NCBI RefSeq assembly: GCF_003286085.1
Contig: NW_020825355.1
Location: 620,001 to 684,000, forward strand
Source of the DNA: Drosophila persimilis
Lineage: Eukaryota > Arthropoda > Insecta > Diptera > Drosophilidae
Length of the DNA stretch: 64,000 nucleotides
Direction: 5' to 3'
Shown here: in pieces, positions 33,501 through 46,240 of the stretch
Numbering within the stretch: position 1 is the stretch's first letter
Layout: each line of letters begins with the position of its first letter
Translations under genes and position numbers: made by a program
Notes under the pieces: generated by a model
What the model saw: the letters and a program-made list of their open reading frames with translations, nothing else
What the model was told of the DNA's origin: nothing
The model's database searches: none

Positions 33501-36500
33501 CAGGAAAGGCAAGTAAATAATGGTCACTATTAAATTTGAAATATATATTTAAATCGAACATTTTCATATTAATGCTAGAATGTATGTGAAACTCTTTCGT
33601 TTTAAAGTTTCCAATCTTGGAGCAAGTCTATTGATATATATTTTTTGTAATCTATGTGTAAGTATTACAATTTCAGGGTTTTTTTTCGTTGGGTGCAGGG
33701 AAATGCGGTTAGTTCTGCATGAGAGAAGAAGCCAAGAGGAAGAGGGAGCGGGAGCGGGAGCGGATGGCAGACAGGCGCCGTCATGAATGCCATACAAAAG
33801 TCAACTGGACCCCCGACAATTGCACACAGGAAGTGTTGCAGTTGGTAATAGGAAACACACACAGAGACAGCCATCGGTGGATACAGCAAGGATGCGGCAG
33901 GAAAGGAAACAAAAGGCGGGACGGGGAGGATGCTGGGTAATTTCTGTTATATGCACGCTGACCCGCAATGGGAACACAGAGAACAAGACCCGCAAAAAGC
34001 GAATGTGGAAGAGCAGCTGCCAGCACAACAATGTTTTAGTCGCTTCGAACAACTAAAGGGAACTTATGGGGGGGATACTGCCTGTGTGTCACTAAAAATA
34101 TGCAAAAGTTTTCCAAGCTGCAGTTGGGGATGCTGCAATGCTGCAATGGATGCTGCTCCCTGGAATCAGTCAGTCCTCTTCCCTATCCCTTTCATGGCAG
34201 TAGTCTATTACTGGGTGAAATTTAATTTACTGCAAGTGCACAGGGACCAAAGGACAAACGGGGAGAGAGTGGCAACTCTTAGGATGTCGATGCGCACGAT
34301 TTAATAGTTTCCTTGGCCAAGTTTTTTCTTTTACCAACTCCTAGTGTGTGTGGTAGCCGTTGAAAGAGAGAGAGATTTCCAACCAAATGGCAGACGTAAA
34401 TTGATTTAAGTGCATGTCGCAGCATATTGGCCGAGGCAACTGCAGCTGGAACGGTGTCCTGACTGGGCAAGGACGTGGACAAGGACTCCTGCCTGGGCAC
34501 TGGACTGGAGACTGTAGACTGTGGACTGGACTCTTCGACTGCCCTCTAAATCATTTAACAAGCTTCCCATGCTCGTTTGTTGCTTATAACATTTGCCTCG
34601 TAAAATTGTTTATGTGTCTGCAATGAGCGGTACATACCCGTCATCCCTGCACCCTCCCCCTTTCTGCTATAACTTCATTCAAGAGACCAGGAGCAGCTGC
34701 TGTTTCCGCAACGGCATTGCACTCTAATCACATTTGGTGGAGCCCCCTCCAACTTGTAATTGGTTTACGCCGCTGCAGTGTCGGAGCTTTTAATGAAGTT
34801 TCCGGGACCGAGGGGTCCGGCAAATAGAAGAAGAAGCAGGGGAGTATGTGAGGGTAGAAAGCGGTGGCAAGTGGGAGAGAACTCTTGGCAGAGAGTGTGA
34901 GGTCGAGCATGAAATAAAGTGTGTGTGGATGCAGGCAAACGATCGACAAATTGGTGGAGTGGCAGCTAATGGCACAGAAGCCACGCAGAGAGAGGTGGAG
35001 ACGGAGACGCCCCATGTGGGTCAAGTTTGTCAATGAGGCATGACGCATCCGAATTACAGCAATTCCATTAAAACATCCAAAAGAATTGGGGAATTACGAA
35101 ACTGAAAAGAGTTTGGATAAGTGTTCTAAAAAGTCGAATAAGGCATGCTCTTAGGAAAATGTCCAAGACAATGGGTATTCCCATTGCTTAATTCCATTTT
35201 CCACTATTCCCTGAAACCTTTAACTACAGAGAACAGAGAAAAGATTAGTATTATATTGATTAATTAATTCTAGGGGATAACTTTGGCTGTTTCTATTCAC
35301 CCATCAAACATAATTTACTTAAGATCTTTTGCTTCACAACTGAATATTACCCCCTCGAATGTGTGGCCAACTCCACTTTTGTAATCAATTTGGGTTACGA
35401 GCTAAGTACAAACATCCATAAACATTTCCCCAAAAGCGTTGACTATTAGGCCAAAGATTTAGCACTCGTTGGATTCCCCCTTCTGAGTGTCGGCTGCCCT
35501 TGAAACACGCCTTGCCACGGTTCAAGGCTTCGGTGCTATGTGGAGTGCGGCATGTGGCAAGCCTAGGGAAGCAGTTGCAACACCCATAACACACGCCTTT
35601 ATTTGGTTCCCGTTCCCATTCCCGTTTCCGTTCTACTCGTAGTTCTAGTTTTCGCTGCGTTTCTTTTATTATTTTTTGGGGCTGCCGCCAAACTTCTGCG
35701 ACATTGGCACTGGCGAATGATTTAAAACTTTTCTTGTTAGTTTCGTCTTTAACAAGTTTCTGTGGAGGCCAAACTGGAGCGGGAAAGCCAATGCTCCTGC
35801 TCCTGCCCCTCTGAGAGAGCGAGAAGAGAGAAAGTACTAAGGCAGCAAGGAAACAAGGCCACCCATGGGTACTATTTGCAGCCGGCAAAGTTGTAGGCAA
35901 CAAATTAATTTAATGTCAGACACAAGACACAAACTTGTTGGGCTGTGGCTTGCATTCAACGGGACTACGCTTTAGCTTTTTTTTTTTTTCTGGGCCTTTG
36001 GATGAAGTGCCGTTGACATAAATTCATTTAGGGCCAACGCTAAAACGAAAGCCAACTTTTATGGATGCTAAAATGTAAGTATTGTATGTGGCAACTAGTG
36101 GCTGGGCTTAGGACGTGAGTTGAGGGAGTGGCAGGTGGCACAATAAGGCGAATAGAGTGGAGTACGTATAGAGTAGGGTAATATTATGTTTATTTAAGCA
36201 ACGTTAATGACCTCCAACAATGCTGTACGGGATGGCTTAAGGGCGAGAAGTTAAACCTGAAATTAAAATAAAATCCGCTTAAGAACTAGATGTAAATATG
36301 CATAGATAAACGATTGGGTACTCGTAAAATTCCTATAACATTTCTAAAAGAACGCAATGTACCAGCATTTATGCCTAATAGTTTGCCGTACAATTAAATA
36401 ATTTATTCATTAATTTTGTTCTCTAAATTTGTCTATAATTTCTATAATCGACCAATAGGTTAGATATCAAAGTAGTGTACGTGGAAACACCTATAAACCC

Positions 36501-36627
36501 CCACGAATGTCTTAGTATTCTGCCTCAGAAGCTTTAATCCTAATGCCTTTGCAGCTCTCCAAATGTCGCGGGAGACTTAACCCAAATCAGTAGCACTTAC
36601 CTTTTGGCGAGAAGCCCAGCTACCTCT

Positions 36628-36660
36628 CTTCTGCCCTTCTGCCCTTCTGCCCTTCTGCCC
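36628..36660. repeat. CTTCTGCC octamer tandem repeat
   Basis: Four consecutive copies of an 8 bp unit, CTTCTGCC. Confidence 0.85.
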
Positions 36661-39600
36661 CGCTGCCCTTGTTCACTGACCATTTGGCCAGCTGAAATAT
36701 GTAGTCCGATTCCACACCGGACTGAAGCAGACCGCACTTACAATGCCATTTGCTGGCATTACATTCATTGCGAGGGCGGAAGGACCTTTGAGCTCAGCTC
36801 CACCATCTCCCTCGCCGTCTGGGATAATTGCACTTGTCAGCATTTGTTTTACTCTGACCCCAAAAAGATACATTTAATACCATATATTTTTCCCTTGTTT
36901 TATAGCTGAAAATGGCAAAAACATAAATTGCCATTGTGTGCGCTATAAAAGTGCAAATAAAGCAAACTAAAAGTTTGTACATTGTACATCTATATTGCAT
37001 GAGAGAGACAAGTAAATGGTTCTGCTTCTGGTTCCTTTTCATTTCCTGATGTGGCAAATTTATTGCTTGCCATTTGAGCGTTTTTGTTGAATTATTGTAA
37101 ACGTAAATTGAAAATGGCCAAGCGACCGAAAGGAGTAAAATAAATATCCGAGAATGTTGCTGCAACTTCTGCCTGATGTTTCTTATTTTTTTGCGGAGGG
37201 GCGGGGTGGGTGTGTTCAGTGCAGCCTGAAACAAAAGCCAAACAATTGCATTACATGGCCAGATGAGCACAAGACCCACAAAGAACTCAAGCTGTTTTTG
37301 CGGTAGGACTTTAAGGTATACTCTTACGGGGAGCAGACAAATTTATTCCGGCATTCACCCCGCAGCCCTCCCCGTCCACCCTTCCTGTCTAGACATTTGC
37401 ATTTTTATTCAAATCAAAACCAAATTTCGCCATATACACAAAGGCCAAAAATCAATTTACTCTCAGCAAAAAAAGGGTCGGAAAGTGAAACAAATTGGGG
37501 TAGAAAGGGTTAAGCATGACATCAGAGCCGAACGAGTCTTCTTAAAAGGATTAATGGGATTTTTAAATATATTCAGCGGGAGAGACACTCGAAAACTTGC
37601 AAATAAAATGTAAATATTTCATAGATAAATATATCAAATGGGAACGAACCCTTTCAAGCCTGCGGTTGAGGCCTTTGTTTAACCTTTTTTTTGGGTTTAC
37701 TTATCCTCTTTTGTTGGATATTTGGGGATGGAGCTTTAACCTGATTTTGACAGTCTTAATGGACTAACATAATGTTGTTGTCTGCTCATCGAATTAGTTT
37801 CTGGGGGGAAGTGGGGTCGAAATTCCGCACAGCTTAGCAGTTCATCAAACGCGTTGGCAGTTCAGTTCCCAAAGCGGCATCTAATCCAATTCAAAAATTC
37901 CAGGAGATTACGTGATCTGAAACGAAACAAAGCGAAGAAGACCCAAAGATGTCAAAGAGCTGCTGCTGCTGGCTCAATTTTGTGTCAACGACGTAGTTCA
38001 GGTAATTTCCGTATAAACTTTGGCAGCCATTTTGTCGCTGACATTTTATTTATGTGCGCTCATAACTCAACAGTAAATGCCGCACACACACGCACACAGA
38101 GACAGAGAGACGCGAAGCCACACACGGATACATTAGCTAGGACGCGGCGAGACATGGCAGGAGCCGAGTGCTCATAGTTTCCGTTTCCGTTTCCGCTTCC
38201 GTCGCAGAGTTGCCTGGCAGGAACGTCGCCTTCTTGCAAAATTAACAACAATGGCGGTGCTAAAGATGCCGCCTCATCCGCTATGCAGCTGTTAGTGTGT
38301 GCGTGTGGCTTTTGTGGCTTTAAGTAGCAGAATGTGGCAGCTTTCCCCCTGCTGCCCTGGGCACCCATTTAGTAGCTGATTTTCTTATACTTTTTAGCGC
38401 TGGCATCATTTTACAGCGAGGCTTCTGTACGTGCAATGCATTTGGCCCCCACACACACTCATGACTCTGAATGAGAATGAGAATGCGAATGCCAGTGTGA
38501 ATGTGAATGTGAATATGAGTGTGGAGTTTGAGTGGAGGAGGTTAAGTGTAAAGGGCAGACGGGTGACAGAGGATTTATGTAGTCCTTTGCCCCGACACGG
38601 ACCAATTGAAATGTCACGTCGGGCCGTGAATGTAAGCGTAATGAAGCGGTTAATGTTGCAAGCAGGAAGAAGGGCTAAAGGAATATTAGAATGGAAGAGT
38701 TATGCCATCAATTGAATGAAATATTATCGATATGAATATATATATATATTCTAGAATAGATCCCTTTAATGATATGCTATCAAGTTAAGAAGCAATAGAA
38801 ATGTACAAAATGATATGTAAAAGAATATATGCGAGTATCAGTATCAGTATATCCTATATACTTATAGGATTAACTTAAAATGTATGAAGAACGAAATCAT
38901 ATTTGATTACCTATTTTAACAATGTATGTACATTGCTTCTCTCCATCATATTCCGTTGTACAATCCCCAACATAAGTGGCCAATAAATCGAATTCTGCCT
39001 CTATTTCCGCAGAATGCATTGGTTGAATACACCGTTTGGCTGATTTACATTTGATAAACCATTCAGGAAGCGTATAAACATAATTTGAATTAAAATTTAT
39101 TTTCGCTATGCTGCGGTCAATCCGTTTGAGGCAATTGTATGCCAATTTTCCATAGAAACGATACATTCCTCATTGTCATACATACATATATATGTATACA
39201 CATACGTACATACATATGTACGTACATACATACACTAAAAAAAGGCAAATTGCGAAATGAAATAGAATTTTATTTTATTCAAACATAAATGTATATGAAT
39301 ATATTTAATGTATTTATATGAAAATATTCATTTGAAATAAGATCTATTTTTCATTTCAATATAAAATATATTTGAATCGAGTAAATCCAAATAATAATAT
39401 GGGGGAACAAATTTACTTCCAATTTCCACTTTCGGAGCGAATCGATTGGTACACATTTTTGAATCTCAGTGTAACAATTCGATTCTCAATGATTTTTTTC
39501 TGGATGCCTGTACACCCCGTATATATTTTTGATGTTGTGCATTTTGCCATTTTGCCATTTTCGCAACCCGCTTCTATGGCTGTGCTCATGTGCATGGAAA

Positions 39601-40800
39601 GCATTTTGAAATGTCAATCGAATGAATGTTTTATTTCTGATGATGATGCTGCAACAACAATTGTCAATTTATATGCGAGATCATAAATGGGTGTACGATA
39701 TGGGATAATGGCAGCTGGCATTTTGTTTAATTCGCACGAATGGATGCGATTGATGCATTCGAAAGTTCCTCCATCCGTCCGTCCTTCGTCCTAAATATTT
39801 TAAAGTTTTACTTTTATCCGCAAGAAGTGTGCATGCGAGTATTGCGAGTAGTTCCTCTTAAATAGAACAGAACCGCACCAGAGCGAACCCAAAAACTTGT
39901 CCAGCAAGTTGACAGCAGAAGCAATTTGCGTCTTCACTTTCAGTGCTCTGACTCCTCTTGGATCCACGACTTGGTCTCGTTGTTGGCTGCTGCTGCCCCG
40001 CCTTGTGGCAATGAACTTTTGCGGGATGATGATGATGCAGCCAAGAATTGGTAGCTTACTTTATCTGCACGAGTATCTGTATCTATCAGTTGCCCATAGC
40101 TGTCAAACTTGTTTTGGCATCCCAAAGAAACCGAAATGAAGCTTGTTTTCGGTTCGGTTCGGTTCTGTTCTGTTCTCATCTGTTGTGCTGGTGCTGGTGC
40201 TGTGGCTGGGTACATGTTGCATGCCCCATGTGGAATCCAATTGGCAGAAGGCAATCTTCACAAACGACTTTTGTTGACCTTAAGGATATAAAACGATAAT
40301 GTTACGCTCTTATACAAATACTATCGCTTGATACCGAATGCATATAAATGAGAGAAAAGGAGCCTTGAAAGATATCCTCCTACATCCAGCGAGAAGAACT
40401 ATCTGCCAGTAGGTAGAAATGCTTTAATATTAAGATATATCTCTCAGCTTTATTTGCGTAATGTACACATACTATGTATGTATGGATGTGTGGCAAGGAG
40501 ATGTAACATGGAAAACAATCAAATGGCAGAGAAAATGCTGGCAAAAAGAACACGCAGAACACAGAAACCAAAACCCAGAACCCAGAAATGAGATACGGAG
40601 GACAAAAGATTGCCTTAGGTTTCCCATTCATGCATTCATTCATTCATTCATTCGCTCACCCATTCATTTTCTCACTCATTCAGTTGCCATAGCGTTTGTC
40701 TCTCTTGATTTTTTTTTGCATGTGGGCCACGGGGTGTATACGTAATATGTGTTCAGCCTGTATGGCGGCTTTTGTTCAACATGACAAAGACATGACAGCG

Positions 40801-40836
<36 letters not shown>

Positions 40837-43483
40837 AGAAAAGAACACTCGCAGCAATAAGAAAAAAAAACGTTGCGCTCTCGTAATGCTTTTAATGCTT
40901 TCAAAATTCTTCTTGGATTGATTTATGACAAGGAGCAAGAGGACCAGTGTCAAGACCAGAGGCAAGGCCAGAGCTAGAGCCAGAGCTAAGGCAAGAATCA
41001 ATGGCCAGCTTTAAAGGTCACAGCGAGTGGATGAGAAAAGAGGGGATAAGGGCTTACAGTACAAGTTATGAGGATAGATCATTTTGTGGCTTTAAATTTA
41101 TTGAAGCTGCTTGATTAATGTGGCAGCTCGTTCGCTTCCCCCAGAGCTCCTCCCTTTAATTTATTAGACGGGAGAATGACAACCGAAGCACTCCATTGTC
41201 ACTAGAGCATTCATCAATTTCACTTACTTTCGCATTCTAATAGCAAAACGAAAGCCAGTGGCTGCAGGAAGACGCAGAGACAGCCCGGTAAAGGAGGAAA
41301 GGAATGAATGATAGAACATAACAGGGAAACGTCTATAGCCTTGGGTAAGGTAAACATTTTCCACCTCTTTGTTTGCCTTCCATTGAAAGTTCTCTCTGAG
41401 CTGTGCTGTCAGCTACATTCATTTTCGTAGCTGATTTGCATATAGAAAACTTGTTAATAATGCCAACTAAGTTGGGGCCCACACCGCTCTCTCCCACCCC
41501 CCAAAAAGCAACAACTTTGCCATTTGCCGGCTTTGAGGAAAGTTTCGTGATTGAGTTTTTGACAGTTTCTCTGAGGGATTGTTACCATCCTACCATCCGG
41601 AGATGGAGAGGTGTCTGCCATAAGCTTGTTTTGATTTTCCGTTTATTGTTTTTGCTCAGCTTCCTTGGAAAGGAAAAGTTTTCCATTGCTAATTGCTTGA
41701 GCTCATAATTAGAACAAATGCAAATGAGTGGCATGGAATTTTTTGGGGGCTAGCCGCAGAACCTTTTTGCAATTTATGCAAATTACAGTTGTGCGTTAAA
41801 ATTCACGACTAATTAGACCAAAAGTTAAATCGCAAGAAAAATTATGCCTCTTTTTATATGACTTCTTTGTGACGTCTGACAGTTTTCTTGATGCTTCCAC
41901 AATTTGCATAAATAAATGCAAATGAATGCTAAACCAGAGAGACACAGGAAATACAATTGTCACACCAGGTGCATGCAACATTTATTCCGTTGCTCTTCCT
42001 GTACTCTAGACAAACTTTTTGTACAACATTTTGCATGTTCAAAACTTGAAAATATTACAGGAAAACGTCTCTGCAAGAGCTTTTTCACCCAAGTTTCGGA
42101 ATATGATCCTAAAAGTTCCAGTCTCAGGGACTACGATGACTGTTCAGAATCATTCTCAGCATAGCCGTATTTAAATACCGTTTGGATCGGCGTGAATGCA
42201 CCCAATGTTTGTGGCACCACAGGGTGGCTTTCACATCGCTTTGGTTTGCATTTAAATGCGATTCCCCGAGCATTTTCAGAAGCATCGAATTAATACAAGT
42301 TAATTAACACATGGGCCAATTTGTGGTTTAAACAATTACGATTAATTATTGTATTTTTCATTCTCCCTTCTATATGTAATTAATGTGGAAATGATATATA
42401 TTATGCGACAGGGGAGGTGTTGATGCTGTAAGGAACTTTACGCGACTGCGAGAGAGAGTAGAGGAAATTTAGCTGAGATCAATATACTAGTAGAAGAGAG
42501 ATACAGTAGAGCAGTAATACTCTCTTTTGTATAAAAATTTAACAGAACTGCAGCAATGAATGAGCGTTAAATCATTTATATTCATAACTCAAACTAGTTG
42601 TAAAGCTAGAACACATCCATAATGGCCTGAGTAATTTTAGGTCGCGGAAAGTTCAGCTTTAAAAGTGTTTGGTTGCCGAAATTTGAATAGTGGTTTGGAA
42701 AAATGTATTCCACTTTATGTGGCTCCCCTTGAACAAGTCCTTTTGCCCACTATAAATATCTTTAATCTCAAAATGTAACCCGAAAATGAGTTTGCAATTA
42801 GTATTTTAGTTTTGGTGAATTTTCGCCAGTGCCCGCCCGCATTGATAGGCAACACAAAATGAGCAAAAACAGTGGCAACATTTTGGGGCTGACGCAGTTG
42901 CAATTAGCCCCGAAATGCGGTTCAATTAGCGTAGTGTACTGCTCTGGGCAGTGGGCAGTGGGCATTGGGTTGTGTGGTAGTGTGGGAGTGGCATTGACTG
43001 ACAGCAGCTCTGGGCAGCTAGCCGCTAATTTGCATATTGCATTACACGAAAATACCCAGAAACTATCTGCTGGAACTGCATTGGTTTCGTTTGTTTCGGA
43101 CTTACAGCGGCGAGAGGAAGTGGATTCGGGCAGATAGAATCAGCTTTCCGCTCTGACCGAATCCGTACAATGCTTTTGGGCTTAATTAAAAACTGTCTGC
43201 CACATGCATGGCCATGGCCCGTTTTCAGTGCACCAGTAATTCGATTGCCGCAAAACCCTTAACATTGTAAAGAATGGAAAACTCTATTTATCGCACGTTA
43301 TCTACAATAATGCATTTCCCTGCAGGAAGAACCTTCCCTTTAAAGCAGGAATTGTCGCATCGATTTTGCCATAAGTGTCCTATAATGCCCCGTTATCAGA
43401 AGGCGCGCGTTAACTCGCCAATAAGCGGCAAATCCTGCTCACAGCGCCCGTCTCTCTGCCCTGTCTTCTCGGGTGAATGGCTG

Positions 43484-43485
43484 GA

Positions 43486-43527
<42 letters not shown>
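43484..43527. repeat. TGGC tetranucleotide microsatellite
   Basis: Around eleven uninterrupted TGGC units, the longest tetranucleotide array in the window. Confidence 0.9.
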
Positions 43528-43528
<1 letters not shown>

Positions 43529-44320
43529 GTATTTCTTTAAAGATAAAACTGGTGTGCTCCAACAACGGCGTAAACGTCAATTATGTGGGCGTACATCCCA
43601 CGGCCCGGATGATTGAATGACTGGAAGCTCTCGTTGTCGAAAACAAAAACTAAACAAACAGCATTCGGAACTGACGACAGACGCTTGAACCTCGTCACTG
43701 CCATGAGCAGAGCCAGGAGGAGGACCACGACCAGGAGCAGGAGCAGGAGCTGGAGCAGCAATCTACTGACATTTTTCGTGAAAGTAATCCGCTCGTTGGC
43801 AAAATGTTTGATTTATGTCAACGTAAAGCTGTCGTTGGGATGAGGCCATTAGACCATTAGCCCGAAGCGGGACTATGCGGGTTCCCATACCCATGAGCGT
43901 AGTTCTGGGCTATAGGATATGGATATGGATAGATAGTGGAGTGTACTGGCACACATTCGCACTTTGATTGGCTATTAAAAGATCATTAAATGGCTCTTAA
44001 TTACGTAAATGTTTGGGAAAATGTTTACTAATGTTCTGCCATTGATTTTCAGTTCATTGAATAAACGTATTTACATACATTTACATGTATGTATATGCTG
44101 TCTTTCACAGTTCTGAGCAAGCATAAATATCCTCATAGATGAAGACATAAGTAACAGAAGAGTACGTTGTGTAGAGATAACTATTTATCCCTTTAATATC
44201 ATCTATTCCTGAAAGGAAAGGTTGGAATTGTTTATAAAACCCTGTTTCAGAAAACCCCTAGAACAAGTTGTTTAGCTGTATATTTTTCATAAGCCATCTA
44301 GGCTGAATGAAACAAAGCAT

Positions 44321-46135
44321 TTAAATAGATTCTAGGTGTATTTTTGATCTTTTTTTCCTTTGCAGAAAATATGCGAAATATTCGCAAAGGAATATCAGCC
44401 ATGACAGCAGCAGACAAGCTCCCAAGAGTACCCATACCCAAGTTAGATCTGCCACCTTGAACTCCCGAAAAGCCGCATAGGGATAGGGATCTTCCTGGGG
44501 TATCAGTCCCAGAGCAACCATCTCGTAGAGCGTTTGCTGCTTCCAGTATTCCAAAAGTCCTGACGAGTGGACATAGAGTATCAGTCGGTTGATTGGACGC
44601 TCAAAGATCGAATTAGCCTGCATGGGCAGGGACAAGATAATCTTCGAAGCAAAGATCAGACCGGGCAGAGAGCAGAAGGCAGGTCGCTGGAAATACTGCT
44701 GCCTCTTGGCTATGATCAGCCACTCGGCGGTGAGGGCGGAGAAAGCTTGCGACTTGTTCAGCGTACTCCTGAGGTACTGAAAGTCCGCTGTGCTCACATA
44801 TCTGATCTTGGAGCGTATCAACTCCACGGTTCGGGCGCCCCTGAACCCGTCCAGATAGAAGTGCTCGGCCTCGTCAAAGTAGATGTCCACCGGGGCATCC
44901 CGCAGCTGCTGGAAGTTTGAGATCTGTTGGTCTGGGGGTCGCTTCGTCAACAGCGTCTTCAGGTGAGCCGCAAAGAGGGTACTCAGCACGAGGCCGAGCA
45001 GAAACAGTTGGGAGTGGGTAACCCTGGAGCTGATCGTATTGTGGGCACTCATCTTAAACGACTGACCAATCATCCCCGATATGATGCGTTCGTTGAAGGC
45101 GAGCGTCGACCAGCTGATGCCTCGCTGCAGCAGCAGATACCCAAAGCAGGTGTCCAGCAGCGAAAAGATGCAGTAGAAACCCGCTACGATGCCCAGGAAC
45201 TTCTTGCCACACACGAACCCATACACATCGGCTGTGGAAATCTCATCCGCACATGGCACCATTATGAACCACTTCTCGAGATCGTAGGGTACCGAGAACA
45301 CGCCCGATTCGCTGGGAACCTCATAGCCGCACAGGCTGATGGGCAGGGAAATGGTTCCGTTTAGTGTCAGATTCCTTAGAAGTATCAGCGACATGTGCTC
45401 GCCGGGTACAATGGGACGCTGCCACTGGATGGTCAGGTTGTAGATGCGGGCGAACTCCATCACTAGTTTGGCCACATAGCCCGTCATTCCGCGTTCCTGA
45501 GTGTGGGTATCTTCGTAGACCAGCGAACGTGGGGCGAATTGATCGGGCAGTGTAATTATGGCCTTGCGCTGATAGTTCCGAATCCTGGCGAAGATAGGTT
45601 CTCTTCTGGGATCTATCTCTACCCAATTCTGTTGGGCAAAGGGCTGCAGGCGATAAACTGTACCTTGGGATGTCAATACAGCTACTTGAAGAAATCTCAA
45701 AGGCTCGGCTGTGTCCGCAATCTGTTGATGTTGCTGTCCCTCCTCTGTGGACATTACCAGCAACAGCCGGACATGCCTCATATTCTGGAGATTCCTGTCC
45801 AATGCCTGCCATAGCTCCATGTTCATTTCATTGTTACCGCCACTTTGCCAAACCAGGCCAAGCATCTCGTTGTTGTAGCTGCCACTCAGATAGCAATCCA
45901 TTTGCTCATCGAAGCTTAGGACAGGCCAGGCCCGGGCCCACCTCTCATCCGGCTCCTCTGCCTGGCTTTGGCTGTGTCGTAGCACCAGAAGTGTCTCAAA
46001 AGGCTGATCCGCATAGATGGTGTCCAATATGCCGTTCAGCTCACTTTCAGTATTAGCCAGTGGCAGCAGAAGAACCAGCAGCTGCCACATGTCGCAAGGG
46101 AATGGTTGCAAGTCCACCAGAAGCCTCGGTGCCAT
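44321..46135 (-). CDS. Divergent ionotropic receptor (Ir family), intronless
   Basis: A single open frame of 604 codons, ATG at 46135. Layout fits the insect IR/iGluR family: an N-terminal region, ligand-binding lobe S1 (about 195-300, including GYVAKLVMEFARIYNLTIQW), membrane segment M1 (~311-335), a short pore region (~345-365), M3 (~374-392, SQLFLLGLVLSTLFAAHLK), lobe S2 (~400-560) and M4 (~563-590) with a short basic tail. Such divergent IRs act as chemosensory, mostly gustatory, receptor subunits in neuron membranes. The expected glutamate-contact Arg of S1 is not apparent, as is usual for IRs. A signal peptide fits better from Met16 (WQLLVLLLPLA), so the true start may be internal. Being single-exon agrees with the fast-evolving IR20a-type groups; I cannot name the orthologue. 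Confidence 0.9.
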   Translation of the reverse strand: MAPRLLVDLQPFPCDMWQLLVLLLPLANTESELNGILDTIYADQPFETLLVLRHSQSQAEEPDERWARAWPVLSFDEQMDCYLSGSYNNEMLGLVWQSGGNNEMNMELWQALDRNLQNMRHVRLLLVMSTEEGQQHQQIADTAEPLRFLQVAVLTSQGTVYRLQPFAQQNWVEIDPRREPIFARIRNYQRKAIITLPDQFAPRSLVYEDTHTQERGMTGYVAKLVMEFARIYNLTIQWQRPIVPGEHMSLILLRNLTLNGTISLPISLCGYEVPSESGVFSVPYDLEKWFIMVPCADEISTADVYGFVCGKKFLGIVAGFYCIFSLLDTCFGYLLLQRGISWSTLAFNERIISGMIGQSFKMSAHNTISSRVTHSQLFLLGLVLSTLFAAHLKTLLTKRPPDQQISNFQQLRDAPVDIYFDEAEHFYLDGFRGARTVELIRSKIRYVSTADFQYLRSTLNKSQAFSALTAEWLIIAKRQQYFQRPAFCSLPGLIFASKIILSLPMQANSIFERPINRLILYVHSSGLLEYWKQQTLYEMVALGLIPQEDPYPYAAFREFKVADLTWVWVLLGACLLLSWLIFLCEYFAYFLQRKKRSKIHLESI

Positions 46136-46230
46136 ATGGCCAGAGCTTATCTTTCGGCATCGGCGCTAATTAGTAGAGGTTACAAATGATTTGGGGCCCC
46201 TTAAATGGTCTAATGGTCTTCGGATTGCTG

Positions 46231-46240
46231 GCAACTGAGA
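46231..46240 (-). promoter_or_regulatory. Candidate start site of the ionotropic receptor gene
   Basis: A perfect initiator TCAGTT on the minus strand puts +1 at 46236, about 100 bases before the ATG. A weak T-rich TTTATG lies about 27 bases upstream; no exact DPE is present. Confidence 0.35.

Larger units (their letters stand above)
30579..44320. other. Long stretch without protein genes
   Basis: Nearly 14 kb with no frame that looks like protein. It holds scattered microsatellites: ACGAA-type units (31879-31910), CA and GT runs (32262-32280, 32411-32437), GCGTAT/GCGAAT units (33360-33388), CTTCTGCC octamers (36628-36660), ATTC units (40629-40656), CAG units (40803-40835) and TGGC units (43484-43527). 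A 39.2 kb patch is rich in TACATA. It could be intergenic or intron of an unseen gene, and may carry enhancers. Confidence 0.5.

Noticed and set aside
38897-39166. 89-codon minus-strand frame with five cysteines (MYRFYGKLAYNCLK...)
   Set aside because: No signal peptide, no family resemblance, embedded in AT-rich and TACATA-repeat sequence; not enough to call a gene.
44567-46056. Several plus-strand frames opposite the ionotropic receptor
   Set aside because: Antisense shadows of the receptor coding sequence with no protein-like features.
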